Part shown: one piece after another, positions 1 to 6,598 of the stretch | Position numbering within the stretch: position 1 is the first letter of the stretch | How the letters are laid out: every line of letters starts with the position of its first letter | NCBI GenBank assembly: GCA_934667795.1 | Contig: CAKUMP010000063.1 | Span: 1 to 10,344, forward strand | Source: an uncultured Chthoniobacterales bacterium | GTDB lineage: Bacteria; Verrucomicrobiota; Verrucomicrobiia; Chthoniobacterales; CAKUMP01 | Reading direction: 5' to 3' | Length of the DNA: 10,344 bases | The notes under the pieces: model-generated | Told to the model about the DNA's origin: nothing | Seen by the model: only the letters and a program-made list of their open reading frames with translations | Databases searched by the model: none | Made by a program: the position numbers and the translations under genes

Positions 1-40
1 GGACATAAATTTATTTTTGTTTGGTTAAATTTCTATTCTG

Positions 41-1159
41 TCATGAAGGATCATGAGAGAAAAATGATTTCTTTCGGAGACGTTCCAGAATCAGCAACAG
101 TTTCTGCCAGCCGATCGCAAGCGATTCCGGATCCAGATACTCCGAACGGCGATGATAATCTCCCCCATGCGCAATTCCAATACAGACCGCCGGAATGCCG
201 GCTCCCAAAAAGGCATTGGCATTGGTGCTTAATGGAAGGAAACTGGAGTCCAGCCCAAGCTCCTGATTGATGTCGTACAATTCCTGTACCAGCGGGTGGG
301 TTTCGGAAATCGATCCGGCCGGGCGATGTCCGAGGTCTTCAATCGCCATACTCAAATCCTGTATCGATGAAAACTCCTGTATCGTTTGTTGAAAATGCTG
401 CGTTGCCTTTTCGAGGTCACCTGCATCTACCGCGCGAAGGTCCACCAGGAACTCGCAGTTTTCTGCCAGCGCATTGATGCTGGTTCCACCGGAAATTTTT
501 CCAATGTTGCAAGTTACCTTGGATGGTGTCCATGGATAGTGCAGAAGTTTTTGAATGATCTGCGACGCAATATGAATGGCTTGAGTCGCACCGGCATCAT
601 TCCAGCTATGCCCGCCTTTTGCGTTTACCTCGACGCGGTACCGCTGGCTCCCCACCGCGACATGGCAAAGCAACGGCAGGTCCAGATCCAGAATAATGGC
701 ACCCCCACCTTCCAGACGCGTTTTCCATGTTTCCACCAGATGACGCACGCCCAATAAATTCCCCTGACCTTCTTCTCCCACCGTCCAGCTCAACAGTACC
801 GGCAAGCTTCCTCCCTCGTCCCGGATTTTTTTTGCAAAATGCATCAGCATCGCGCACGCCACCGTATTGTCAAAAATCCCAGGTGCATACAACCGCCCGT
901 CCCGTTCCTCCACCTCCAATGTCGCATCATCAAACACCGTATCCACATGCGCATCCACCACCATCAAAGGCTCCGCCCCATTCGAAAAATCGACCAGCAA
1001 ATTTCCAACCTCATCCTGCACCACCGAAACTTTTGCCTCCTGCTCCAGCCAGTTTTTAATAAATGCCAAACGGGTAAACTCTTTTCCTGTCGGAGATCCA
1101 ATGCGCGTCAATTCACAGGTAAGTGCAACCAATGATGTCAGGTCTGAAGATGCTGTCAT
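41..1159 (-). CDS. M20-family zinc metallopeptidase/deacylase
   Basis: This is a 372-residue hydrolase of the M20 (PepT/CPG2/ArgE-like) clan, which uses two zinc ions to cleave peptide or N-acyl bonds. The visible metal-site motifs are H71-x-D73 (DAHVDT), bridging Asp97 (GIFDN), the Glu129-Glu130 pair (base and ligand, VGEEG), Asp158 or Asp160, and His336 in DYHRRSE near the end. KGGH at 181-184 belongs to the lid/dimerisation domain, where this His usually completes the partner's active site. There is no signal peptide, so it is probably cytoplasmic. Length is normal for the family. It is the last gene of the exbB-exbD-TPR operon, 35 nt after the TPR gene. The start at 1159 lacks a clear Shine-Dalgarno sequence. 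The substrate cannot be read from the sequence; a di/tripeptide or acylated amino acid is possible. Confidence 0.88.
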   Translation of the reverse strand: MTASSDLTSLVALTCELTRIGSPTGKEFTRLAFIKNWLEQEAKVSVVQDEVGNLLVDFSNGAEPLMVVDAHVDTVFDDATLEVEERDGRLYAPGIFDNTVACAMLMHFAKKIRDEGGSLPVLLSWTVGEEGQGNLLGVRHLVETWKTRLEGGGAIILDLDLPLLCHVAVGSQRYRVEVNAKGGHSWNDAGATQAIHIASQIIQKLLHYPWTPSKVTCNIGKISGGTSINALAENCEFLVDLRAVDAGDLEKATQHFQQTIQEFSSIQDLSMAIEDLGHRPAGSISETHPLVQELYDINQELGLDSSFLPLSTNANAFLGAGIPAVCIGIAHGGDYHRRSEYLDPESLAIGWQKLLLILERLRKKSFFSHDPS

Positions 1160-1194
1160 GAAAAAATGTCTAATCTCTCTTTCTGCAAAAATAA

Positions 1195-4155
1195 TTATTT
1201 TAAACTAATCGGACGATATTCCGGATAGCGTGAACGCAAGGAATTCAATACGCGATCTGCTTCTTCTGTATTATTTGCAGAGCGTAATGCCAGCACTGCT
1301 TTATCCAATGCGACGGCTCCAATTTCTTCACTCGTATAAATGATCGCAATCCGCTGAAACTCTTTTGCGGCTTCTTCATATTCATTTTGTTTCAGCAAAA
1401 TTTCTGCCATGAGCATTCGCGCCGCAGCATTCAACTTCCCTTCCGGCTGCATCCGCAAGGAACGATTCACCGCATCTTCCGCTTTCTCCAGATTCCCGGC
1501 TTTTAATTCCGACTCCGCCAGCAGGTTCAACGCTGTCGCCTGCTTGACTGGATCATTCGTGGTCAGTTCCAGATATTTTTCGAGCGTGCCCGGCACCTGG
1601 TCGTATTGTTCCAATGCGAGTTTAGCCTGTGCTAATTTGTACCAGGCCTCCGGAGAAGGAGGAGCCGGGTTTTCGCGTTCCAAGAGGTGGGTCAAATAAG
1701 TATCCACCCTGGTGTAATCGCCTTGGGTATAAAGTTCTGAGCTTAACCATTCCAGGATATTTTCCGGAACGAGTTGCTGACGTTCTTTTGTTAAATAATC
1801 ATCCACATACGCCTGTGTTTTTTTGCTGTCATCAAGCGAGTAATTTGCCCAGATGAGACGGATTGTAGCTTTTTCATAATATTCGCCGGCATCTTTTTCG
1901 CGGGCTTTTTCGAGATGCGGGATTGCGGCGGCATACGCTTTTTCTTCGAACTGGCTGACACCGATAGAATAATGAGCCTGTGCTGCCCGGGAAGATTCCG
2001 GATAATCTTTCAGCAACAATTCCAGCGTTGCGATCATTTCTTTATCATTCGAGCGTTCGCTCATGATCACACTTTTATGCAGGAGTGCCGTTTCGCGATC
2101 GGGAGAGTCCGGATATTTTTCAATCAATGCATTGTAATCCAAAAGTGCAGCGTCCAGGTTTCCACTTTTCAAATTCGCCTGCCCGCGCCGGGCCAGCACA
2201 TTGGACGCCAAATTACTTTTCGGAAACTGGTCCATAAACTCGGTGTATGCGGCCACTGCAGGCAAATAATTTTCAAGCTGGGTATAACAATAGCCGAGTT
2301 TAAAGAGGACATTTTCCTGACGGACTTCCGAATGGGTCATTTTCCGAAGTTCTTCATACACAGGAATTGCCAGGGTATAATCTTTGTTTTTAAAATACGT
2401 TTCTGCCTGGATCAATTTCACATGTCCGAAAAAGTTCCCTTCCGGGTAGCGCATGAAATAGTGTTGAATTTCCTGTTGAAGGCTTGGGTCATCGGTGTTC
2501 GACAGGGAAGCAATTTTTTCATACCGTGCTTCTTCGACAAAGATGGAATTGGGAAATTCCTGTTCCAGTTGGCTAAAAAGCGCGCGTGCTTCCTGGTGTT
2601 TATCCAGTTTCCGATACGCTTTCCCTGCCATCACCATAATTTCCGGGCGAAATTCTTCGGAAAAACCGTCCGGATTCTGCAGATAGGTATCGACCACAAG
2701 TTGAAAATTCCCACGACTATTTGCGAGGCGTAAAGATGCCACCTGCGCGCGGACTTTTGCGGGGGAGTCGCTATCGATTGCCAATGCCTTTTGCAAATAT
2801 TCCTGTGCGATATCCAGATTACCTAATTTGCTTGCAGTAATTCCGGCTTCGACTGCTGCGTCGATCTGGATTTCCTTATCCGTGGAAGTATCGGTCAAGA
2901 GGCGGTAATAACGCAACGCATCTTCTTCTCTTCCGGTTTTTCTGGAAATTCTGGCTAATGCCAGGCGTGCACGATCCAGGTACGGATTATTTTCCACATC
3001 CGCTTCTACCACCTGGCGGTACACGAGCCGGGCGGATTCTTCTCTTCCCAATTCCCGTAAACATTCTGCCTGGAAATACGACGCCTGCAAAGACAACTGA
3101 GGGTCTTTGCTGCTTCTTGCGGCTTTTTCAAAAAACTCTGCTGCGGAGCGATAATTCCCCTGCTGAATCATAAACGTCGCCATCCGATACGATGCCGGCG
3201 CCAGGTAATCCCCACTGTTGAATTGCGAAAGCAATCGGCGATACGTCGCTTCCGCTTTCGTGGAATTCTCCGATAAACGGTATGCTTCCGCTAAATAATA
3301 TAATGCCGCATCCCGATGCTTCGTCGTCGGGAACTGATACAGTAACTGTTCGTATTCCTCAATCGCCAGGGCATAGGATTTTTGATTAAAAAAACGATTT
3401 GCAATCCGGAACCTGGTTTCGTCGCGAGAAAACTCTCCCTCTTCCGGCGAAGCTCCGGCCGTTTCATGAGGATGCGTGGGAACAGATGAAGACTCGGTGA
3501 TCTGTGGTTCAAGACGTGGATCCGCAGTGGGGTGGGCGCTTGGAGAGGATGCGGGAGACACGGTGGGGCTGGTCCGCGGATCTTGAGAAATGATGGGCGG
3601 GAAAGCGGGCGTGGGAGTGCCGGAAGCCGAAGAAGGTGGCGTCGAAGCCGCTGTTGGGACAGGAGAAACATCTGTACTGCGGGTATCCGGCAGCGGAGTG
3701 GTGCCCGGTAGAGGCGTCGCTACGGGCAACGGAGTTGCCACCGGAACCGGGGACGTTTGGGCGGGCGGCTGTGCCGGCGTTTGGGTGGGCGTTTGAAATG
3801 GGGTTGGGAGAGCCACAGGCGGTTGTGGTGGCAGTGGTTGTACAGGAGATGCCTGCTGCCGGGGGGGTGGGGTTCCTGTGCGCACGTCCCCTGGTGCGGG
3901 AGAATATTGCTGACGCGGATCAACCGGGAGCGCGCGCGGTGCCACATAACCGGGAGCCGGAGGCGCCGGAGCAGGTGGAGGTGGGGACACGGGTTGTGCA
4001 GGCGTCACTGGAATTGCGCGAGGAATCTGCGTGGGTTGTGGTTCTGGCGCCTCAAAAGGCGTTGGAACTGGCGCCTGCGCATGGGTCACCGTCAAAAACA
4101 CGCATGTTTGTGAAGCAAAAATTCCTGTGATTACTAAATTACGTATTCCAGCCAT
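1195..4155 (-). CDS. Exported proline-rich tetratricopeptide-repeat protein
   Basis: This 986-residue protein has three parts. Residues 1-26 are a basic-hydrophobic export segment. Residues 29-229 are a proline/alanine/threonine-rich, presumably unfolded spacer. Residues from about 246 to the end are nearly continuous TPR-type helical pairs, with typical A..Y..A motifs such as YALAIEEYEQLLYQFP and NYLPAVAAYTEFMDQFP. The repeats resemble BamD/CpoB-like periplasmic TPR proteins. TPR arrays bind other proteins, so a scaffold role in the envelope is inferred. AQA at 26-28 looks like a signal-peptidase site, but Pro29 at +1 would disfavour cleavage there. Cleavage after Ala26 or retention as a membrane anchor are the alternatives. 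There is no lipobox cysteine. The gene lies 56 nt downstream of exbD and 35 nt upstream of the M20 gene. The partner is unknown. Confidence 0.85.
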   Translation of the reverse strand: MAGIRNLVITGIFASQTCVFLTVTHAQAPVPTPFEAPEPQPTQIPRAIPVTPAQPVSPPPPAPAPPAPGYVAPRALPVDPRQQYSPAPGDVRTGTPPPRQQASPVQPLPPQPPVALPTPFQTPTQTPAQPPAQTSPVPVATPLPVATPLPGTTPLPDTRSTDVSPVPTAASTPPSSASGTPTPAFPPIISQDPRTSPTVSPASSPSAHPTADPRLEPQITESSSVPTHPHETAGASPEEGEFSRDETRFRIANRFFNQKSYALAIEEYEQLLYQFPTTKHRDAALYYLAEAYRLSENSTKAEATYRRLLSQFNSGDYLAPASYRMATFMIQQGNYRSAAEFFEKAARSSKDPQLSLQASYFQAECLRELGREESARLVYRQVVEADVENNPYLDRARLALARISRKTGREEDALRYYRLLTDTSTDKEIQIDAAVEAGITASKLGNLDIAQEYLQKALAIDSDSPAKVRAQVASLRLANSRGNFQLVVDTYLQNPDGFSEEFRPEIMVMAGKAYRKLDKHQEARALFSQLEQEFPNSIFVEEARYEKIASLSNTDDPSLQQEIQHYFMRYPEGNFFGHVKLIQAETYFKNKDYTLAIPVYEELRKMTHSEVRQENVLFKLGYCYTQLENYLPAVAAYTEFMDQFPKSNLASNVLARRGQANLKSGNLDAALLDYNALIEKYPDSPDRETALLHKSVIMSERSNDKEMIATLELLLKDYPESSRAAQAHYSIGVSQFEEKAYAAAIPHLEKAREKDAGEYYEKATIRLIWANYSLDDSKKTQAYVDDYLTKERQQLVPENILEWLSSELYTQGDYTRVDTYLTHLLERENPAPPSPEAWYKLAQAKLALEQYDQVPGTLEKYLELTTNDPVKQATALNLLAESELKAGNLEKAEDAVNRSLRMQPEGKLNAAARMLMAEILLKQNEYEEAAKEFQRIAIIYTSEEIGAVALDKAVLALRSANNTEEADRVLNSLRSRYPEYRPISLK
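3688..3744 (-). repeat. Degenerate ATPLP heptad repeat in the TPR protein spacer
   Basis: Within the proline-rich region, residues about 138-156 contain three near-tandem units: PVATPL, PVATPLP and GTTPLP. At DNA level these are degenerate GC-rich repeats of about 18-21 bp. They mark a low-complexity spacer that can expand or contract by slippage. The surrounding 200 residues are similarly rich in PTP, PPP and PVP runs. Confidence 0.6.
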
Positions 4156-4211
4156 TGTAAGATCAAATTTTATAACCGGCTGCCTGAAGATAAATAAAGA
4201 ATAATCAGAAT

Positions 4212-4634
4212 TTATTCTGACGGTTTATTGGTGGCAAACACCACATTCCAGATATTTGCTTTATGGCAGACATCCAGAACCTTCACAATTTCCTCGTAAG
4301 GTACTTCATGATGCCCCCGCAAAACAACAGCCTGATTCGGATATAACTTAGCAAGTTCCGTCAGCATTACCAGCAGTTCATCCACCGATTTTGTCTGGCG
4401 ATTGATGATAATCGCTCCCTCGGCATCCACATTAATGATCAACTGACCGATTTCCCGGCGGTTTTCTTGCCCCTGTTCTGCCATGGGGACAATAATTTCC
4501 AGTTCGGTTTCTTTTTCTAGGTCGGAATAATGCCAGGAAACAATAAAGAAAATCAGCAACAGAAAGACCACATCCACCATCGGGGCCATCTGAAAGCCTG
4601 CGGGTCCGGGTACATTATTGCTGCGAAATCTCAT
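4212..4634 (-). CDS. exbD: ExbD/TolR-family biopolymer transport protein
   Basis: This 140-residue protein has the ExbD/TolR layout: a short cytoplasmic N-terminus, one membrane segment at about 20-39 (VVFLLLIFFIVSW), and a periplasmic domain from about 45 to the end. Asp21 in MAPMVDVVF aligns with the proton-carrying membrane Asp of ExbD (Asp25) and TolR (Asp23). The periplasmic part shows the usual I.I...G.I..N stretch (about 67-80) and ends with V.D.C.KANIWNVVFAT (about 119-135), as in the family. It would form the rotor/plug of an ExbB5-ExbD2 proton channel in the inner membrane. It begins 48 nt after the exbB stop, with GGAAAA about 6-12 nt upstream as a weak ribosome site. TolR cannot be excluded, because no TonB or TolA neighbour decides the matter. 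Confidence 0.92.
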   Translation of the reverse strand: MRFRSNNVPGPAGFQMAPMVDVVFLLLIFFIVSWHYSDLEKETELEIIVPMAEQGQENRREIGQLIINVDAEGAIIINRQTKSVDELLVMLTELAKLYPNQAVVLRGHHEVPYEEIVKVLDVCHKANIWNVVFATNKPSE

Positions 4635-4682
4635 AATTGTTTTTCCAAGCTCTGAAGTCGTTGATGGCTTTGATGGCGCTTT

Positions 4683-5459
4683 TTAAAAAGAATCATCCTT
4701 TAAGTCGTTTTGTCCTTCAGAACGAAGCGTGGGGCGGATGTTATGATAATGGATTGATAAAATTGCCAGAAGTTCCGTGGAGGCCATTTCCAGTTCTGCA
4801 ATGAGTTTTTGCGATTTACTCCGGAAATGGGAGTATGCGAAAAGACAAATGATACTGATCACAAGCCCTGCACCTGTTGTCACCAGTGCTTTGGATACCG
4901 CATCCCCCAGTGCAAGCCCACGACTGGCGGTCATATCATTTGCCAGCAAGGCAAACGACTCAATCATCCCCACAACCGTTCCCAATAACCCCAGCATCGG
5001 AGCAATCGCCGCAAAATCCGCCAATAACGTCACTCGTTGATTCAAAGCCGACGCATGATGCGCCCCCCGGGTTTCTGCCACTTCTTTAATCGCTTCAAAA
5101 CTCGCCTCTCGGTGGGTCGAAGCAAAGTCCAGCATCACCTTCGCTACATCTGCCACGGCCTCCCGGTGCCGGTTCGCAATGGCAACCAGCCCCAGCAAAT
5201 CCCCTTTTTTAATCCGGTGACTCGCCGTTTCCATAAAATCATCCGTTACAATCGCCCGTTTCGTCAGCGTAAAAAAGAAAATGAGAATCAGACAACTGGC
5301 AATCACAGACAGGATCCCTAAAAACCCCATCGTGATCCCTCCTGCCTGAAGCAGTTCCAACAAAGTCGGCTTCTGGGTGGGCGCAAGTTCCGTAGTAGTT
5401 TGTGCCAGCCCGGACCCCATGGTCAGTGCAAGCATCGATATGGTAAGTCGAAATTTCAT
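4683..5459 (-). CDS. exbB: ExbB/TolQ/MotA-family proton channel protein
   Basis: This is a 258-residue inner-membrane protein. It has a cleavable-looking signal peptide (1-19, ending GSGLA), then TM1 at about 41-65. A cytoplasmic helical region (about 70-140) follows, then TM2 at about 144-172 with PMLGLLGTVVGMIESF, and TM3 at about 191-211 with ALVTTGAGLVISI. Thr161 (GTV) and Thr194/195 (VTTG) match the pore threonines of ExbB. With ExbD it would couple proton flow to force on an envelope partner. An N-terminal signal peptide before TM1 is absent from E. coli ExbB/TolQ but occurs in longer ExbB forms. It is the first gene of the minus-strand operon. No Shine-Dalgarno sequence precedes the ATG, and a TATATA box lies only 13 nt upstream of it. 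Confidence 0.92.
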   Translation of the reverse strand: MKFRLTISMLALTMGSGLAQTTTELAPTQKPTLLELLQAGGITMGFLGILSVIASCLILIFFFTLTKRAIVTDDFMETASHRIKKGDLLGLVAIANRHREAVADVAKVMLDFASTHREASFEAIKEVAETRGAHHASALNQRVTLLADFAAIAPMLGLLGTVVGMIESFALLANDMTASRGLALGDAVSKALVTTGAGLVISIICLFAYSHFRSKSQKLIAELEMASTELLAILSIHYHNIRPTLRSEGQNDLKDDSF

Positions 5460-5471
5460 GACGGTCTGCTT

Positions 5472-5500
5472 TATATAAACTCGAACGGCTACGAACGCAA
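5472..5500 (-). promoter_or_regulatory. Candidate promoter of the exbB operon
   Basis: On the minus strand TTGCGT (5500-5495) is followed after 17 nt by TATATA (5477-5472). Transcription would begin around 5465, leaving only about 6 nt before the exbB ATG at 5459. The -35 matches the sigma-70 consensus at only three positions, so this is tentative. The short leader fits the absence of a Shine-Dalgarno sequence. Confidence 0.35.
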
Positions 5501-5523
5501 GAAAAGGAATTGAATTTAGGAGT

Positions 5524-5567
5524 GCGGGGACATGTCCTACCCGTTACCCACATTTTCTCATTTCAAA
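5524..5567 (-). repeat. Inverted-repeat copy A flanking higBA
   Basis: Read on the minus strand, this 44-nt stretch matches the plus-strand stretch at 6379-6421 in 39 of 44 aligned columns, with four mismatches and one 1-nt gap. Shared blocks are TTTGAAATGA, ATGTGGGTAAC and AGGACATGTC. The core GGACATGTCC is palindromic in this copy. It lies 8 bp downstream of the higA stop codon and upstream of the exbB promoter region. Confidence 0.75.
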
Positions 5568-5575
5568 ATCGGCGT

Positions 5576-5908
5576 TTATGTACCGATCGATCCTCCTGTT
5601 TTTTGTAATTTTGCATAGGGGGTGATATCACGATGTTTATGGCTTTGTATTTGCGCTTTTTTTAAATCGTGATTGACCTGAAGGTTCATCCAGAATTTAG
5701 CGGTCGTACCAAGGTAAGTGCTGAGGCGGAGTGCCATGTCCGGCGTAATGGCACGAGTTCCTGCCAGGATTTGACCGATAGCAGTTGCACTTGTTTCGAT
5801 GTCTTTTGCCAGGCGATAAGGGGTAAGGTTTAATGGAACAAGGAATTCCTCTTTCAGAACTTCCCCAGGTGTTATTAAAGGAAGCCGTTTTTCTTTTTTT
5901 GTATTCAT
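5576..5908 (-). CDS. higA: HigA-family antitoxin (XRE-type HTH)
   Basis: This is a 110-residue antitoxin and autorepressor of the HigA/VapI type. It has the family opening TPGEVLKEEFL (13-23). A helix-turn-helix spans about 31-52 (YRLAKDIETSATAIGQILAG). TRAITPDMALRLSTYLGTTAKFWMNLQ (51-77) then matches the typical HigA continuation. It would bind HigB to block its nuclease activity and bind the higBA promoter to repress it. The start lies 25 nt after the higB stop, in the toxin-first order typical of higBA. No strong ribosome site is visible. The C-terminal tail (about 85-110) is poorly conserved. The inverted operator-like repeats upstream of higB support autoregulation. Confidence 0.93.
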   Translation of the reverse strand: MNTKKEKRLPLITPGEVLKEEFLVPLNLTPYRLAKDIETSATAIGQILAGTRAITPDMALRLSTYLGTTAKFWMNLQVNHDLKKAQIQSHKHRDITPYAKLQKTGGSIGT

Positions 5909-5933
5909 CGTTCGTTTTTTATGTGTGGGAGTA

Positions 5934-6215
5934 TCAGTGATAATCTATAACCTCGACATTTGTTGGACCTTTTGAAATCCATTGGAAACAGATTCTCCAT
6001 TGAGTATTAACTCTTATACTATACCAGCCTTTTCGGTTTCCTTTTAATGCTTCAAGTCTATTCCCCGGTGGTACTCGTAAATCTTCCAGTGTTTCGGCTG
6101 CATCCATCATTGCCAGTTTACGTGCAATTATGTGTTGAAGGTTTATAGGTAATTTGTGGGAGACAAGTCCTTTGGCAATTTTGTGGGTTTCTTTGCAGGA
6201 AAAACTTTGAATCAT
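5934..6215 (-). CDS. higB: HigB-family toxin (RelE-like mRNA interferase)
   Basis: This is a 93-residue toxin of the HigB/RelE superfamily. Such proteins enter the ribosomal A site and cut the translated mRNA. The sequence has the full family signature: MIQSF..KET at the start, MDAAETLEDLRVPPGNRLEALKG at 37-59, the RKGWYSIRVNTQWRICF strand region at 61-77, and the terminal DYH with His93. Basic residues around Arg61-Lys62 and Arg74 together with His93 are candidate catalytic or RNA-contact residues by family analogy. The toxin looks intact, with no frameshift or missing motif. The ATG at 6215 is supported by the conserved N-terminus although no Shine-Dalgarno sequence precedes it. The -10 box lies only 7 nt upstream, which suggests a leaderless or near-leaderless mRNA. 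Confidence 0.93.
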   Translation of the reverse strand: MIQSFSCKETHKIAKGLVSHKLPINLQHIIARKLAMMDAAETLEDLRVPPGNRLEALKGNRKGWYSIRVNTQWRICFQWISKGPTNVEVIDYH

Positions 6216-6222
6216 TTACTTG

Positions 6223-6251
6223 ATAGTAACGTGTTGCGTTATTATTGTAAA
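6223..6251 (-). promoter_or_regulatory. Candidate higBA promoter
   Basis: On the minus strand TTTACA (6251-6246) and TACTAT (6228-6223) are separated by exactly 17 nt, giving a good sigma-70-like pair. The predicted transcription start is at about 6216, immediately before the higB ATG at 6215. Confidence 0.55.
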
Positions 6252-6262
6252 GCGTTATTATT
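6227..6262. promoter_or_regulatory. Candidate HigA operator repeats
   Basis: Two repeat structures overlap the higBA promoter. The inverted repeat TAACG-TGTTG-CGTTA spans 6227-6241, between -10 and -35. The perfect 11-bp direct repeat GCGTTATTATT occurs at 6236-6246 and 6252-6262, on either side of and overlapping the -35 box. Such sites are where a HigA dimer would block RNA polymerase. Binding is inferred. Confidence 0.45.
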
Positions 6263-6312
6263 TCTGAAATTCAAATAGAAGATGTTCAGCCGAACGTCTC
6301 TCTCGCAAAAAA

Positions 6313-6346
6313 TCTTCTGCGCTTTTCTGCGAGTTCAGTGGCTAAT
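6313..6346. repeat. TCTGCG-type dispersed repeat-like segment
   Basis: Two close TTCTGCG/TTCTGCG units (from about 6316 and 6326) are followed by AGTTCAGTGGCTAAT. From memory this resembles the recurrent CTCTGCG-rich intergenic sequences that appear in many unrelated bacterial genomes. The match has not been checked, and the segment may be a decayed remnant. Confidence 0.35.
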
Positions 6347-6378
6347 CCAGACCTTCTTCTTTTTAAACAGATGCTTAA

Positions 6379-6421
6379 TTTGAAATGAAAGATGTGGGTA
6401 ACAGGCAGGACATGTCACCGC
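6379..6421 (+). repeat. Inverted-repeat copy B flanking higBA
   Basis: This is the plus-strand partner of copy A (minus strand 5567-5524): 39 of 44 aligned columns are identical with a single 1-nt gap. The two copies point towards each other across the higBA module and are about 0.8 kb apart. This copy ends GGACATGTCACCGC; the palindromic core has one changed base compared with copy A. Confidence 0.75.
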
Positions 6422-6491
6422 TTTGAACCGAACAATAGGTGAGTTGCCATAAACAAAAAATTTTCGTACGTCCAATTCGATGTGATCCAAA

Positions 6492-6549
6492 GCGGCGGAA
6501 ACCGCCGCACTCCAAAGTCGCCGTCGGCCAACGTGCCGGGAGCACCGGC
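6492..6549. repeat. GC-rich double-hairpin intergenic repeat
   Basis: Two perfect short hairpins lie in succession. The first is GCGGCGG (6492-6498), loop AAA, CCGCCGC (6502-6508). The second is GCCGG (6535-6539), loop GAGCA, CCGGC (6545-6549). CCAAAG borders the first hairpin on both sides (6488-6492 and 6512-6517 region). This resembles REP-like palindromic units. The element ends about 50 bp before the start codon of the next gene and could influence its expression. Confidence 0.5.
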
Positions 6550-6598
6550 CCCCCAGGGAATACTTGAAACTCTGTGCAAGAGCAGGCAAAGTAAGAAG

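Larger units (their letters stand above)
6216..6598. other. Gene-free region between higB and the exported protein
   Basis: This roughly 380-bp stretch has no convincing coding sequence. From left to right it holds the higBA promoter and operators (6223-6262), a TCTGCG-rich segment (6313-6346), repeat copy B (6379-6421), an AT-rich stretch with AAAAAATTTT (about 6453-6464), and a GC-rich double-hairpin unit (6492-6549). ORFs that cross it on the minus strand, or extend the next gene leftward to a GTG at 6482, run through the repeats and look spurious. Confidence 0.6.

Noticed and set aside
1915..2733. A 272-residue plus-strand ORF inside the TPR gene
   Set aside because: It is rich in Phe, His, Ile and Cys in an antisense pattern. 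It lies wholly opposite the continuous TPR repeats and has no domain.
3590..4130. Several plus-strand ORFs of 68-164 residues opposite the proline-rich part of the TPR gene
   Set aside because: They are antisense shadows of GC-rich proline codons, low in complexity and without recognisable motifs. The minus-strand frame gives a coherent exported protein.
5516..5524. GCACTCC shared between the outside edge of repeat copy A and the GC-rich hairpin unit at 6507-6513
   Set aside because: The match is only about nine bases including one neighbour on each side, and the flanks do not agree. Chance is a sufficient explanation.
5239..5553. Minus-strand 104-residue ORF overlapping the start of exbB
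   Set aside because: It is a frame-shifted shadow of exbB and repeat copy A with no family features.
6482..6598. GTG start extending the exported protein by 39 residues
   Set aside because: The extra codons are translated from the GC-rich hairpin element and would bury the signal peptide. The ATG at 6599 starts a normal one.
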